This document shows positions 16,451 to 25,063 of a stretch of DNA of 52,000 nt, one piece after another. This DNA is from Desulfoscipio geothermicus DSM 3669. Lineage in GTDB: Bacteria; Bacillota; Desulfotomaculia; Desulfotomaculales; Desulfallaceae. The notes below the pieces were generated by a model. That model ran no database searches, was not told the DNA's origin, and worked only from the letters and a program-made list of their open reading frames with translations. The first letter of the stretch is position 1; every line of letters starts with the position of its first letter. Position numbers and translations under genes: made by a program. Location of the stretch: NCBI RefSeq assembly GCF_900115975.1, contig NZ_FOYM01000028.1, forward strand, positions 1-52,000, in the 5' to 3' direction.

Positions 16451-17896
16451 ATGGACGGATTGCCAGGTAAGAAAAAAATACTGGGTTATTTCGCTATATT
16501 ATTTTTTTTAACGCTGATAACTCTTTTTTTTGCCCTGGAATTTCGCTACTTAAAAAGAATCATGGATGAAAATGAGGCCAATATTCAACAAATTGTGCAG
16601 GGAGAGGTAAATTCTTACCTGGAAGAACTACAGTTCCAAACGGAAAGTGCAGCCGGACACATAATAAAGCAACAAGCATTGTCAAGCCCGGATATATTAA
16701 CAAATATTGCGCAACAAGACCCCAGGATTACGGCCATATATTTGTTGGACGGTCGTGGTAATGTTTTAAAATCCACAGGCGGTAAAAAAGATTTGGTGCT
16801 GCATCAGGCGGCGCTGCGGAACGTGCGTGAAGCTTACCCGTATATTTACGGTATTCATGATAACGAACAGGTTGACGAGCTCGGTGTGGCGGTACCGTTG
16901 ACAGGTTATGAAGGCCCTTTAACTTTTATGGTAGTAACCTATGATATTAATGATTATAAAAATAAAATAATCCTAAATTATAACACTGATAAATTTAAAG
17001 TTGCCTTAATTGATTCCGGTGGCCACCCGGCGGTCTGGCCTTTTGCACAAGAAAGCTTTGAACGTTTTGTTTCGGACCGGAAGAGTTTTAAGGCTCAGAA
17101 TGCGCAATATGCGGTAAGTAGGATTGACCTGGAGAACACCAACCTGCAGGCTTATTTTTTTAGTAAATACAATTATTTTGATGCCTACCGCATAATTACT
17201 ATCATGTTACTTCTGTTTGCGCTTTATTTTTTAATATACCAGTTTATATTAGAGTTGCTAAATATTAATAATATCAATGCTTACTTCGAAAATATAGATT
17301 TTAATATTTTTAACAATTTAAAGGAAGGCATTATCATTGCTAATAAATTTAACAAAATAGTTTATACCAACCACGTGGTGCATGAAATTTTCCACGAAAA
17401 AGAAATTGTTTTTAAGAAGACGGAACTGAAGGATCTAATTGGCCCGCTGGACGACCCGGACACCAGGGTGACACTTAAAAAAGCCAACCAACTGCTGGAA
17501 ATTATAAGTTCACCAATTTTTAAAAACGGCAAACTGCTGGGGTCGCTGGTGGTTATAGGATTCAGTCACGAAAAGGAAAAATTATGTGGCAATGCGCTGG
17601 GCAAGATTGTTGAGATGTTGCCGGACGGGGTAGTTTTTGTCGATAAGGACAATAAAATAGTTACCTTTAATATGATGGCCAGGTATTATCTCGGCAATAT
17701 ACAAACCGAAAAAAATATCGATGAAGTGAACGCTGAACTGGCCACCCTGATAGAAAACAATATCGGTTCCTCTTCACCGTCCAGGGCCGCGTTGTCTTAC
17801 GGCGGCATATTGTGCGAACTAATACCGGTTTATGATACCAGCGGCTTTTATAGCGGTATGGTTCTTTTCTTGAAAGACAGGGCCGGGTCAGAATAG
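16451..17896 (+). CDS. Membrane PAS sensor protein without output domain
   Basis: 481 residues. Transmembrane helix near residues 10-28, a Cache-like extracytoplasmic domain to about residue 250 (ITAIYLLDGRGNVLKS and VAVPLTGYEGPLTFMVV), a second membrane helix (IITIMLLLFALYFLIYQF), then two cytoplasmic PAS-like domains (NNLKEGIIIANKFNKIVYTN and VEMLPDGVVFVDKDNKIV). No kinase, methyl-accepting, GGDEF or HTH region follows. It is 29 nt downstream of the response regulator with GGGAGG before the ATG, so it likely feeds the adjacent kinase as an accessory sensor. Confidence 0.8.
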   Translation: MDGLPGKKKILGYFAILFFLTLITLFFALEFRYLKRIMDENEANIQQIVQGEVNSYLEELQFQTESAAGHIIKQQALSSPDILTNIAQQDPRITAIYLLDGRGNVLKSTGGKKDLVLHQAALRNVREAYPYIYGIHDNEQVDELGVAVPLTGYEGPLTFMVVTYDINDYKNKIILNYNTDKFKVALIDSGGHPAVWPFAQESFERFVSDRKSFKAQNAQYAVSRIDLENTNLQAYFFSKYNYFDAYRIITIMLLLFALYFLIYQFILELLNINNINAYFENIDFNIFNNLKEGIIIANKFNKIVYTNHVVHEIFHEKEIVFKKTELKDLIGPLDDPDTRVTLKKANQLLEIISSPIFKNGKLLGSLVVIGFSHEKEKLCGNALGKIVEMLPDGVVFVDKDNKIVTFNMMARYYLGNIQTEKNIDEVNAELATLIENNIGSSSPSRAALSYGGILCELIPVYDTSGFYSGMVLFLKDRAGSE

Positions 17897-18007
17897 CAAC
17901 AACACCAGAATCAGTATAAGGGCTGATATGGCCAGGGCGGCATAATCTTCCAGCAACTCCGAAGTAAAGAAAATATTAAGCTTGTCATGATCGTTCTGGT
18001 CGGTCAT
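17888..18007 (-). CDS. 39-residue single-span membrane protein downstream of YeiH copy 2
   Basis: This small gene was found by reading the gap. The ATG (complement of 18005-18007) has a consensus AGGAGGT site 7 nt upstream. The peptide has a charged N-terminus (MTDQNDHDKLN) and a hydrophobic C-terminal span (ISALILILVLLLF). It lies 39 nt after the YeiH transporter stop on the same strand, and its end overlaps the convergent PAS sensor gene by 9 nt. It is probably co-transcribed with the transporter and could be a small accessory subunit. No family recognised. Confidence 0.7.
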   Translation of the reverse strand: MTDQNDHDKLNIFFTSELLEDYAALAISALILILVLLLF

Positions 18008-18046
18008 GTTATAATACCTCCTGCTTCACAAAATTGTTATTTGTTA

Positions 18047-19165
18047 TTAAGGTTTTTCTGAAATAAACAGCAGCACAACGATAAGGGCGCCGAGGGCCTT
18101 GACTGTCGCGGCCAGGGTACCCACCAAAAGCGGTTTGCCGCCGGCCTTGCGTAATTCATCAAATGATATTTGCATGCCCAGGCCGGCCAGTCCAATGGCA
18201 AAAAACCAGTTGTACAGGTTGCGGATAAATCTCAGTTCGGGCGATGGGGGTGAGGTATCGCCTAGCAGGCCGAAGGACGTCATAATCACTACTACGATAA
18301 AACCAATAATAAAAAAGGGAAATTTACTCCAAAAGCCGGTGTGGATGCTATAGTCATCATCTTCAGTAAGCCGGCTGTTATAAACTGCCAGTGCCAGCAC
18401 CACAAACGGCAGAAACAAGATTCGGGTCAAATTAAAAATTTCGCCGGTTTTTAAGCTGACCGAGGCTTGCTCGGCGGTACCGTGGTCAAAGGCCAGTGCA
18501 GCCGCCAGAACCTGTCCGGAATTCAAAATGCCGGTGCCGGCCCACACTCCGAACTGGTGAGGGCTCAAGCCCAACAGGGAACCAATACCGGGAAAGGCGA
18601 ACAAAAAAATCAAGCCTACGGAAAGGATAGTGGCTATGGAGTAAGCCACGTCGGAAATTCTGGCCCGCACCGCCGGCGCGGTGGCAATGATGGCTGAAAC
18701 TCCGCATACGGCCGTGCCGGCGGCCAGTACCGATGTCGAAGCCGGCGAAAGACCGACCCTTTGGCCCATGTAAAGGGTTAAAATCAGTGTCAGGGTCATA
18801 AAAACGGAAATAATCAAAAATGCTTTAATGCCCAGGTTGGCCAGATCCATGATACTGTAGAGGGAACCAAGCAGAATGACTCCTATTTTAATAAAAAGCC
18901 GGGATGTCCTGATACCGCTCATGAGTATGCCGGGGATGCCGATTACGTTTCTGAGCAGCATCCCCGTTAAAATAGAGATAAGCACATAATTGAGGTGTAG
19001 CGCATCTATTAAAATTTTATTGGTTACGGGGTGGGCAGCAAACAGCGCTTCCAGTCCCGGCCATTGTGGAAAACCCAGGTCCGCGCCGCCCCTGGCCAGG
19101 ACGGCAACAGCCACCATGGCAATAATGCCCGGAATAATTTGCAAAACCAATAAACACATCCCCAA
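18047..19165 (-). CDS. YeiH/UPF0324 family transporter, copy 2
   Basis: 372 residues with about ten hydrophobic segments. Family signature: LAAGTAVCGVSAIIATAPAVRA, and a later FAIGLAGLGMQISFDELRKAGGKPLLVG, which is typical of YeiH C-termini. Shorter than copy 1 and clearly divergent from it. The start is TTG at 19165 or ATG at 19159, with only a weak ribosome binding site. Together with copy 1 it brackets the two-component system and PAS sensor. Substrate is unknown; the family is annotated as putative sulfate exporter. Confidence 0.85.
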   Translation of the reverse strand: MGMCLLVLQIIPGIIAMVAVAVLARGGADLGFPQWPGLEALFAAHPVTNKILIDALHLNYVLISILTGMLLRNVIGIPGILMSGIRTSRLFIKIGVILLGSLYSIMDLANLGIKAFLIISVFMTLTLILTLYMGQRVGLSPASTSVLAAGTAVCGVSAIIATAPAVRARISDVAYSIATILSVGLIFLFAFPGIGSLLGLSPHQFGVWAGTGILNSGQVLAAALAFDHGTAEQASVSLKTGEIFNLTRILFLPFVVLALAVYNSRLTEDDDYSIHTGFWSKFPFFIIGFIVVVIMTSFGLLGDTSPPSPELRFIRNLYNWFFAIGLAGLGMQISFDELRKAGGKPLLVGTLAATVKALGALIVVLLFISEKP

Positions 19166-19300
19166 TCCGCTTTCATGGTACTGTTATTTTACCTTATATA
19201 ACAGGTATGTACACAAGTACTTTTAGTATAAAATTAAAAGAAACAGGGAGATAATTCATTGTTAAAGGAAATATTGACAACTTTTGCATGATAAACACTC

Positions 19301-19330
19301 TTGCTCCGCACAGGGTGAATTATGTACTAT
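19301..19330 (+). promoter_or_regulatory. Probable htpG promoter
   Basis: TTGCTC (19301-19306), an 18-nt spacer and TACTAT (19325-19330) would place the transcription start next to the CIRCE operator, the usual arrangement for HrcA-controlled promoters. The match to consensus is moderate. Confidence 0.45.
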
Positions 19331-19339
19331 CTGTTTAGA

Positions 19340-19366
19340 TTAGCACTCATCGAAAGGGAGTGCTAA
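19340..19366 (+). promoter_or_regulatory. CIRCE operator (HrcA binding site)
   Basis: Perfect TTAGCACTC-N9-GAGTGCTAA, the canonical CIRCE inverted repeat, upstream of htpG. It predicts repression by HrcA and induction on heat shock. Confidence 0.97.
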
Positions 19367-19471
19367 CAGCATAAATGATTTTTATCAATTATCATTACGG
19401 GGAACGCCGGTTCACCCTGTGTTATTACTCATGCTTGAACTATAAATAATAAAATGGGAGGTTATGCTAAC

Positions 19472-21343
19472 ATGGTAGCTGAAGCGGTGGCCAAACAGCG
19501 GGAGACGCGGGAATTTCAGGCCGAGGTAAGACAAATGCTGGATATAGTCATCAATTCCTTATATACCGACCGGGAAATTTTCCTGCGGGAATTGGTATCC
19601 AATTCCGCCGATGCCCTGGAGAAATTTAGATATAGGAGCATAACAGATAAGGATATAATCGACGCGGACCTACCGCTGGAAATAACCATTGAGGTAAATG
19701 ATAAGGAAAAGATGCTGACTATCAGTGATACCGGTATCGGCATGACCCGTGAAGAATTGGTGGAAAACCTCGGAACCATCGCCCATTCCGGCTCACGGGC
19801 TTTTTTAAGACACCTGGGGGAAGCGGGCAAGCATGATGTCAACCTGATCGGCCAGTTCGGGGTGGGCTTTTATTCCGCTTTTATGGTGGCCAAACGGGTG
19901 CGGGTGCTGACGCGCTCTTATAAACCCGGAGCTGAAGGTTGTGAGTGGGTGTCGGACGGGGTGGGCAGTTACTCCATCGGCCCGGCGGAAGGGTTGCAGC
20001 GGGGCACCAAAATTGTTTTGGAGCTAAAGGACAACGCCGGGGAATTTGCTTCTACAGATAATGTCAAGCGGATTATCAAGCGTTATTCAAACTTTGTGCC
20101 CTTTCCCATCATACTGAACGGGGAAAAGGTGAATACCATCCAGGCTATCTGGACGCGTAACAAAAATGAAATCAAGGACGAGGAATACACTGAATTTTAT
20201 AAGTTTATCGCCAATGCATACGACGAGCCGCTGTACCGTTTACATTTCTCCGCCGATGCGCCCCTGGCCATCAACGCCCTACTCTTCGTGCCGCAGGAAA
20301 ACTTTGAACGCTTCGGATTCGGCAAAATGGAACCCGGCGTATCACTGTACTGCCGCAAGGTGATGCTGCAGCAAAACGCCGAGGGGCTGTTGCCCGAATG
20401 GCTGCGGTTTGTCAAGGGCGTGGTGGACAGTGAAGACCTGCCCATTAACATTTCACGCGAAACCATGCAGGACAGCGCTTTGGTGGCTAAATTACGTAAA
20501 GTTATAACCGGTAGATTCATTAAATTCCTGGGTGAGCAGGCCAAGTCCGACCCCGATAAGTACGCTCAATTTTGGAAGAAGTTTGGCATTTTCTTAAAGG
20601 AAGGGGCGGCAGCGGATTACACTTACAACAAGGATATTGCGCCTCTTTTGCGCTTTGAGTCGTCCAAATCCGAGCCGGGTAAACTTGTTTCCCTGGACGA
20701 TTATACCGGTCGCATGCAAGACGGGCAAAAAAATATCTATTATATCAACGGCCCAAACCGCGAATTTATTGAGGCGGGGCCTTACCTGGAGGCTTTTAAA
20801 TTACGAGACATTGAAGTGTTGTACACCCATGAGCCGGTAGATGATTTTGTGTTGAGTAACCTGGCTGAATACCAGGGAAAAAAACTGGTTTCCGCCGACC
20901 AGGCCGAGTTGGACCTGCCGGAACCGTCCGAAGATGAGAAACAACGGGAAGAAGGCATGGATTCCCTGGAACTGCGCAACCTGACGGCCTGGATGAAACA
21001 AACCCTGGGCGACCGGGTGAACGAAGTGCGGGAGTCCAAACGCCTGGTGGAAAGCCCGGCGCTGTTGATAAACCTGGACGGCGCCATGACCAGCAGCATG
21101 CAGCGGGTCATGCAGATGCTAAATAAAGATGTGGGTAATATTGGAGGTAAGGCGCTGGAAATAAACCCACGGCACAAAGTGATTAAGGGGTTGGCTGCCT
21201 TGCGCGAAAAAGATGAGGAGTTTGCCAAACTGGCCTTGGAACAGGTTTATGACAACGCAGTTATCGCCGCCGGACTGGTAGTTGATTCCCGAAATATGGT
21301 GGACCGCATGTATCGTATTCTGGAACGCGCCCTAACGGAGTAG
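19472..21343 (+). CDS. htpG: Chaperone protein HtpG (Hsp90)
   Basis: About 623 residues, full length. The N-terminal ATPase has LRELVSNSADALEKFR, the DTGIGMTREELVENLGTIA box and GQFGVGFYSAFMVA. The middle domain contains NFVPFPIILNGE and SEDLPINISRET, and the C-terminal dimerisation domain is present to the end. The ATG at 19472 has GGGAGGTT upstream and removes a spurious 6-residue extension. The CIRCE site upstream means heat-shock control by HrcA. In many bacteria htpG is HrcA-independent, so this placement is informative. Confidence 0.97.
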   Translation: MVAEAVAKQRETREFQAEVRQMLDIVINSLYTDREIFLRELVSNSADALEKFRYRSITDKDIIDADLPLEITIEVNDKEKMLTISDTGIGMTREELVENLGTIAHSGSRAFLRHLGEAGKHDVNLIGQFGVGFYSAFMVAKRVRVLTRSYKPGAEGCEWVSDGVGSYSIGPAEGLQRGTKIVLELKDNAGEFASTDNVKRIIKRYSNFVPFPIILNGEKVNTIQAIWTRNKNEIKDEEYTEFYKFIANAYDEPLYRLHFSADAPLAINALLFVPQENFERFGFGKMEPGVSLYCRKVMLQQNAEGLLPEWLRFVKGVVDSEDLPINISRETMQDSALVAKLRKVITGRFIKFLGEQAKSDPDKYAQFWKKFGIFLKEGAAADYTYNKDIAPLLRFESSKSEPGKLVSLDDYTGRMQDGQKNIYYINGPNREFIEAGPYLEAFKLRDIEVLYTHEPVDDFVLSNLAEYQGKKLVSADQAELDLPEPSEDEKQREEGMDSLELRNLTAWMKQTLGDRVNEVRESKRLVESPALLINLDGAMTSSMQRVMQMLNKDVGNIGGKALEINPRHKVIKGLAALREKDEEFAKLALEQVYDNAVIAAGLVVDSRNMVDRMYRILERALTE

Positions 21344-21492
21344 CAGGGAAGCCAAAAAATAATTTTGCCGTTCGGCGGGCGAGTTTTTATACAATAAGTT
21401 CAAATTGTTTTATTTTTATGAACCATGCTATAAACCCGGTTGAAATTGGGTATTTTAGAATTGTATATACCTGACGGCAATGGGGGATTTAT

Positions 21493-22167
21493 ATGACTCA
21501 CCCAAAGTTTAAAAGGTTGCCCAAACATATCGGGGTCATACCGGACGGCAATAGGAGGTGGGCGGTGGGGCAAGGACTGCCCAAGCAGGACGGATACCGG
21601 CGGGGGCTGGAGCCCGGCATGATGCTGTATGAGTTATGTCTTGAACTGGGGATTCCGGAACTTACTTTTTACGGGTTCACCCAGGACAATACAAAGCGCC
21701 CGGCGGTGCAGACCAGGGCTTTTCAAAAGGCCTGCGTGGATGCCGTGCGTATGCTGGCCAACCGTGACGCCGCCCTGCTGGTGATCGGCGATTATGACTC
21801 GCCCCTTTTTCCCCGCGAATTATTAGAGTTTAAAGAAAGAAAGACCTTCGGCCGGGGGTTGATCAAAATTAATTTTTTGGTTAACTACGGGTGGAAATGG
21901 GATTTGAACCATTTAATGCGGGATAGTTTGATGGCCGGCAAAGGCGGTAGTCGCAACGTTATCCAATACATTGCTTCACGTGATATATCTCGTGTGGATT
22001 TGATTATCCGCTGGGGTGGCCGCCGGAGGTTAAGCGGTTTTTTGCCGGTACAGTCAATTTATTCAGACTTTTACGTGTTGGATGACCTGTGGCCCGATTT
22101 TAAAAAGGAACATTTTTACGAGGCTATGCAATGGTATGAAAACCAGGACGTTACTCTGGGAGGATAA
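21493..22167 (+). CDS. Isoprenyl transferase (UppS/cis-prenyltransferase family) paralogue
   Basis: 224 residues, slightly shorter than typical UppS. Signature motifs: HIGVIPDGNRRWA (diphosphate-binding loop with catalytic Asp), FTQDNTKRP in place of the usual FSTENWKRP, and RWGGRRRLSGFLPVQSIYSD in place of RTSGExRLSNFLxWQ. These substitutions at substrate-binding positions suggest a specialised paralogue rather than the housekeeping undecaprenyl diphosphate synthase, which normally sits with cdsA/dxr. It stands alone, followed by a terminator. Confidence 0.85.
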   Translation: MTHPKFKRLPKHIGVIPDGNRRWAVGQGLPKQDGYRRGLEPGMMLYELCLELGIPELTFYGFTQDNTKRPAVQTRAFQKACVDAVRMLANRDAALLVIGDYDSPLFPRELLEFKERKTFGRGLIKINFLVNYGWKWDLNHLMRDSLMAGKGGSRNVIQYIASRDISRVDLIIRWGGRRRLSGFLPVQSIYSDFYVLDDLWPDFKKEHFYEAMQWYENQDVTLGG

Positions 22168-22171
22168 CCGG

Positions 22172-22214
22172 GGCGTCTGCAGCCAAAAAAATGGTACTGC
22201 AGCGCCTTTTTTAT
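22172..22214 (+). terminator. Rho-independent terminator after the UppS paralogue
   Basis: GGCGTCTGCAG (22172-22182) pairs with CTGCAGCGCC (22197-22206) and is followed by a T-tract. Confidence 0.85.
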
Positions 22215-22304
22215 TTTACAATTGTTTTACCCGACGCCGCGTTAATTTTTAACCGGGAGTTTGGCTGATAATAGGTTATAAATTCAATTTGCGGGGGTTT
22301 TCTT

Positions 22305-23549
22305 ATGAAGTACGACCTTATTGTGGTGGGTGGCGGCCCGGCGGGTATGCTGGGCGCCGCAACGGCAGGGGTTAATGGCCTTAAAGTTATTTTGCTGGAG
22401 AAAAATAACAAGTTGGGTAGAAAACTGCTCATAACCGGCGGGGGAAGGTGCAATGTCACCAATTACTGTGGTTTCGACGATTTTCAAAGCAACATTGTTA
22501 CCAACGGCAAGTTTTTATACAGTTCCCTGAGCGCGTTTAACAATTACCGGTTGATTGAACTGCTGCATGCCCTGGGAGTGCAAACCAGGGTTGAGGAAGG
22601 AAATCGGGTGTTTCCCGTTTCAGGTAAATCCGGTGATGTTGTGCAGGCGCTGTCAAAATACCTGCAAGCAAACAAGGTGGAGATAAAGTTGAACACCGAG
22701 GTGAAACAGATACTGGTCCGGGATGGCCGGGTTTGCGGGGTGCTGTTACGGGACAACAGCCGGGTACCGGGCCGCGGGGTGCTTATCGCCACCGGGGGGA
22801 TGTCCTACCGGCAGACTGGCTCCACCGGAGACGGCTACCGGATGGCCCGGGCGCTGGGGCACTCCATAGTTGAGCCCCGCCCGGCCCTGGTGCCCCTGGA
22901 AATAGCTGAGCAATGGGTTAAGGAATTGCAAGGGGTGGCGCTGAAGAACGTTAAAGTGCAGGTGCTGGTAAAAAACCGGGTGTGGGTTGAACGGCTCGGG
23001 GAACTACTGTTTACGCATTTCGGGGTATCGGGGCCGGTTATCCTATCCATCAGTAGTTTCCTTAATATTAAAGGAGCCGCTAATGAAGTTACACTAAATA
23101 TAGATTTAGAACCCGCTTTGTCCAAAGAACAGATCAACCATCGCCTGCTGGAGGACTTTAAATTACGTTCCGGTAAACACCTAAAAAACGTCCTGGATGA
23201 CTGGTTGCCCAGGAAAATGCTTCCGGTAATTTTACGCCTGTCAGGAGTGGACATGCACAAACAGGTGGATCAGGTTACCAGGGCGGAGCGGGAGCGGCTG
23301 GCGCAAACGCTGAAAAATGTCGGGTTGACCGTCAAGGGGACCCGCCCGCTAAACGAAGCCATAGTCACCGGTGGTGGCGTCAATACCAGGGAAATCAACC
23401 CTTCCACGCTGGAATCCAAAATTGTCAAGGGGCTTTATTTTGCCGGGGAAGTGCTGGACGTGGATGCCCTGACCGGGGGCTATAACTTGCAAATAGCCTT
23501 TTCCACCGGGTACCTGAGCGGTTTGAGCGCCGCCCGTGAGCCAAGTTGA
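22305..23549 (+). CDS. NAD(P)/FAD-dependent oxidoreductase, HI0933/BaiN family
   Basis: 414 residues. N-terminal dinucleotide-binding motif VVGGGPAGMLGAATAG, then LLEKNNKLGRKLLITGGGRCNVTN, which is diagnostic of the HI0933 family. The C-terminal FAD-binding end has TGGGVNTREINPSTLESK, GLYFAGEVLDVDALTGGYNLQIAFSTG. These proteins are flavoproteins of unclear substrate; BaiN acts on bile-acid intermediates in some gut clostridia, but that activity is not implied here. Monocistronic, GGGGG site before the ATG, intact. Confidence 0.9.
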   Translation: MKYDLIVVGGGPAGMLGAATAGVNGLKVILLEKNNKLGRKLLITGGGRCNVTNYCGFDDFQSNIVTNGKFLYSSLSAFNNYRLIELLHALGVQTRVEEGNRVFPVSGKSGDVVQALSKYLQANKVEIKLNTEVKQILVRDGRVCGVLLRDNSRVPGRGVLIATGGMSYRQTGSTGDGYRMARALGHSIVEPRPALVPLEIAEQWVKELQGVALKNVKVQVLVKNRVWVERLGELLFTHFGVSGPVILSISSFLNIKGAANEVTLNIDLEPALSKEQINHRLLEDFKLRSGKHLKNVLDDWLPRKMLPVILRLSGVDMHKQVDQVTRAERERLAQTLKNVGLTVKGTRPLNEAIVTGGGVNTREINPSTLESKIVKGLYFAGEVLDVDALTGGYNLQIAFSTGYLSGLSAAREPS

Positions 23550-23823
23550 ATTTGCATTATTTTTACTGACCATATATATGACAAGGTATAACTTTCCTAA
23601 AGTATAAAAAATTCCCCGGCCTCTGCCGGGGATAACTCTATATGTTCAGAGTCAGAAGGAAGTGGTTTGAAGCCAATTGTAACATAACACTGTGATGTTA
23701 AAACAAAAGGAAGTTGTGATTAATTTATAATTAAATCTACGGTTTATATTTAAACCGGTTGCTCAACCGGTCTTGCCGTCGGCATTATTACTGAGGCAAA
23801 TGTTGTTAAAGCTATGTGTGATT
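23550..23823. other. Long intergenic region before pstS, with a GC-rich hairpin
   Basis: The stretch from 23550 to the pstS start is AT-rich. It contains a perfect hairpin CCCCGGC-CTCT-GCCGGGG at 23614-23631, a likely terminator for the oxidoreductase although its T-tract is weak. The 3' part holds the Pho box. No gene was seen. Confidence 0.5.
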
Positions 23824-23866
23824 TTACGTTATTTTTACTAACACGTAACAAATACATAATTTATAT
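23802..23866 (+). promoter_or_regulatory. Putative Pho box and promoter of pstS
   Basis: TTACGT (23824), TTACTA (23835) and TAACAA (23846) recur with an exact 11-nt period, preceded by weaker GTTGTT (23802) and TATGTG (23813). A TTATAT -10-like hexamer begins 15 nt after the last repeat (23861). This spacing equals that of the clearer phoA and phoB boxes. It predicts PhoB/PhoP activation on phosphate limitation. Confidence 0.5.
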
Positions 23867-23995
23867 TTAAACTTGGGGTGTTACAGTTACCATATCCAAA
23901 AAAATAAAAGGGGGAGGCAAGGGCTACGGGAGACTTTTTTAAAGTTGGTTTTATCGCGGGTAAGTAATTTTAAAACAAAGGAAGGGAGAAAAAGT

Positions 23996-24910
23996 ATGAA
24001 ATCCAAGCTGTTTTTGGTATTGCTGCTTATCGGCGTCCTAATGGGGGCGGTTGTCGGTTGCGGCGGTCAATCCGACCAGAAGGAAGAAGGCCATGAACAA
24101 ACTCAACAGGAACAAACCGGCGGTTCCAAGGGTTCCATTACCGCGGTAGGTTCTTCGGCCCTCCAGCCCCTGGTGGAAGAAGCGGCCAACCAGTTTATGG
24201 CTAAGAACCCCGAAGCGCAAATCGTAGTGCAGGGCGGCGGCAGCGGCACCGGCTTGAGCCAGGTTGCCCAGGGCGCCAGCGATATCGGTAACTCCGACGT
24301 GTTTGCCGAAGAAAAACTGACCCCCGAAGAAGCCAAGGGGCTCGTTGACCATCAAGTATGTGTTGTGGGCATGGCTGCGGTTGTACACCCCGACATTACT
24401 GTGGATAACGTTACCAAGCAACAGCTGATTGACATTTTTACCGGTAAGATCACCAACTGGAAAGAAATTGGCGGTCCCGATGTTAAAGTTACCCTGGTCA
24501 ACCGTCCCAAGAGTTCCGGCACCCGCGCCACCTTTAAGGCTTTTGCCCTGGACGGCGCTGAAGAAGCCAGCGGTATTGAACAGGATTCCTCCGGCACCGT
24601 GCGCAAGATTATCAACGAGACTCCCGGCGCCATCGGCTACCTGGCCTTTTCTTACCTTGACGGCAGCGTAAAAGCGCTGAAACTGGACGGCGTGGAGCCT
24701 GCAGCAGAAAATATCTACACCGGCGATTACCCGATATGGGCTTACGAACACATGTACACCAGGGGTGAACCCACCGGCCTGGCCAAGGATTTCCTGGATT
24801 ACATGATGTCAGACGAAGTGCAAAAGACTCTGGTTCCGGAGCTGGGTTATCTGCCCGCCACTGAAATGAAAGTTAAACGGGACGCTGAGGGCAATGTTTC
24901 CCAGAAGTAA
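23996..24910 (+). CDS. pstS: Phosphate ABC transporter substrate-binding lipoprotein PstS
   Basis: About 304 residues. Lipoprotein signal peptide (VLLLIGVLMGAVVGC) with the lipid-modified Cys in VVGCGG. The PstS fold is shown by GSSALQPLVEEAANQFM, VVQGGGSGTGLSQVAQGASDIGNSD, VNRPKSSGTR and GAIGYLAF. It binds phosphate outside the membrane for PstC/PstA. The ATG at 23996 has AAGGAAGGGAG upstream; the frame extends further 5' but that part is not a signal peptide. Confidence 0.95.
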   Translation: MKSKLFLVLLLIGVLMGAVVGCGGQSDQKEEGHEQTQQEQTGGSKGSITAVGSSALQPLVEEAANQFMAKNPEAQIVVQGGGSGTGLSQVAQGASDIGNSDVFAEEKLTPEEAKGLVDHQVCVVGMAAVVHPDITVDNVTKQQLIDIFTGKITNWKEIGGPDVKVTLVNRPKSSGTRATFKAFALDGAEEASGIEQDSSGTVRKIINETPGAIGYLAFSYLDGSVKALKLDGVEPAAENIYTGDYPIWAYEHMYTRGEPTGLAKDFLDYMMSDEVQKTLVPELGYLPATEMKVKRDAEGNVSQK

Positions 24911-24937
24911 TCAAGCTGCAATCATGTTTTAAAGCAT

Positions 24938-24974
24938 GGCGTGGGGTTTGCCGGCAAAAGGGTATCCCCTCGCC
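24938..24974 (+). terminator. Intercistronic hairpin between pstS and pstC
   Basis: GGCG-T-GGGG (24938-24946) pairs with CCCC-T-CGCC (24966-24974), interrupted by one T-T mismatch and without a T-tract. Such hairpins commonly give partial termination or mRNA stabilisation, so that pstS is expressed above the permease genes. Confidence 0.5.
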
Positions 24975-25063
24975 TGCTGTTATGTTACAAATAATTTTAA
25001 AACAGATAGAGAATTTGCTTTCAGGAAGATGGGGAGAAGTCTTTTTAAAGGAGCAATGGTTGA

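Noticed and set aside
23873-23995. 5' extension of the pstS reading frame
   Set aside because: The signal peptide and strong ribosome binding site place the start at 23996; the extension overlaps the promoter region.
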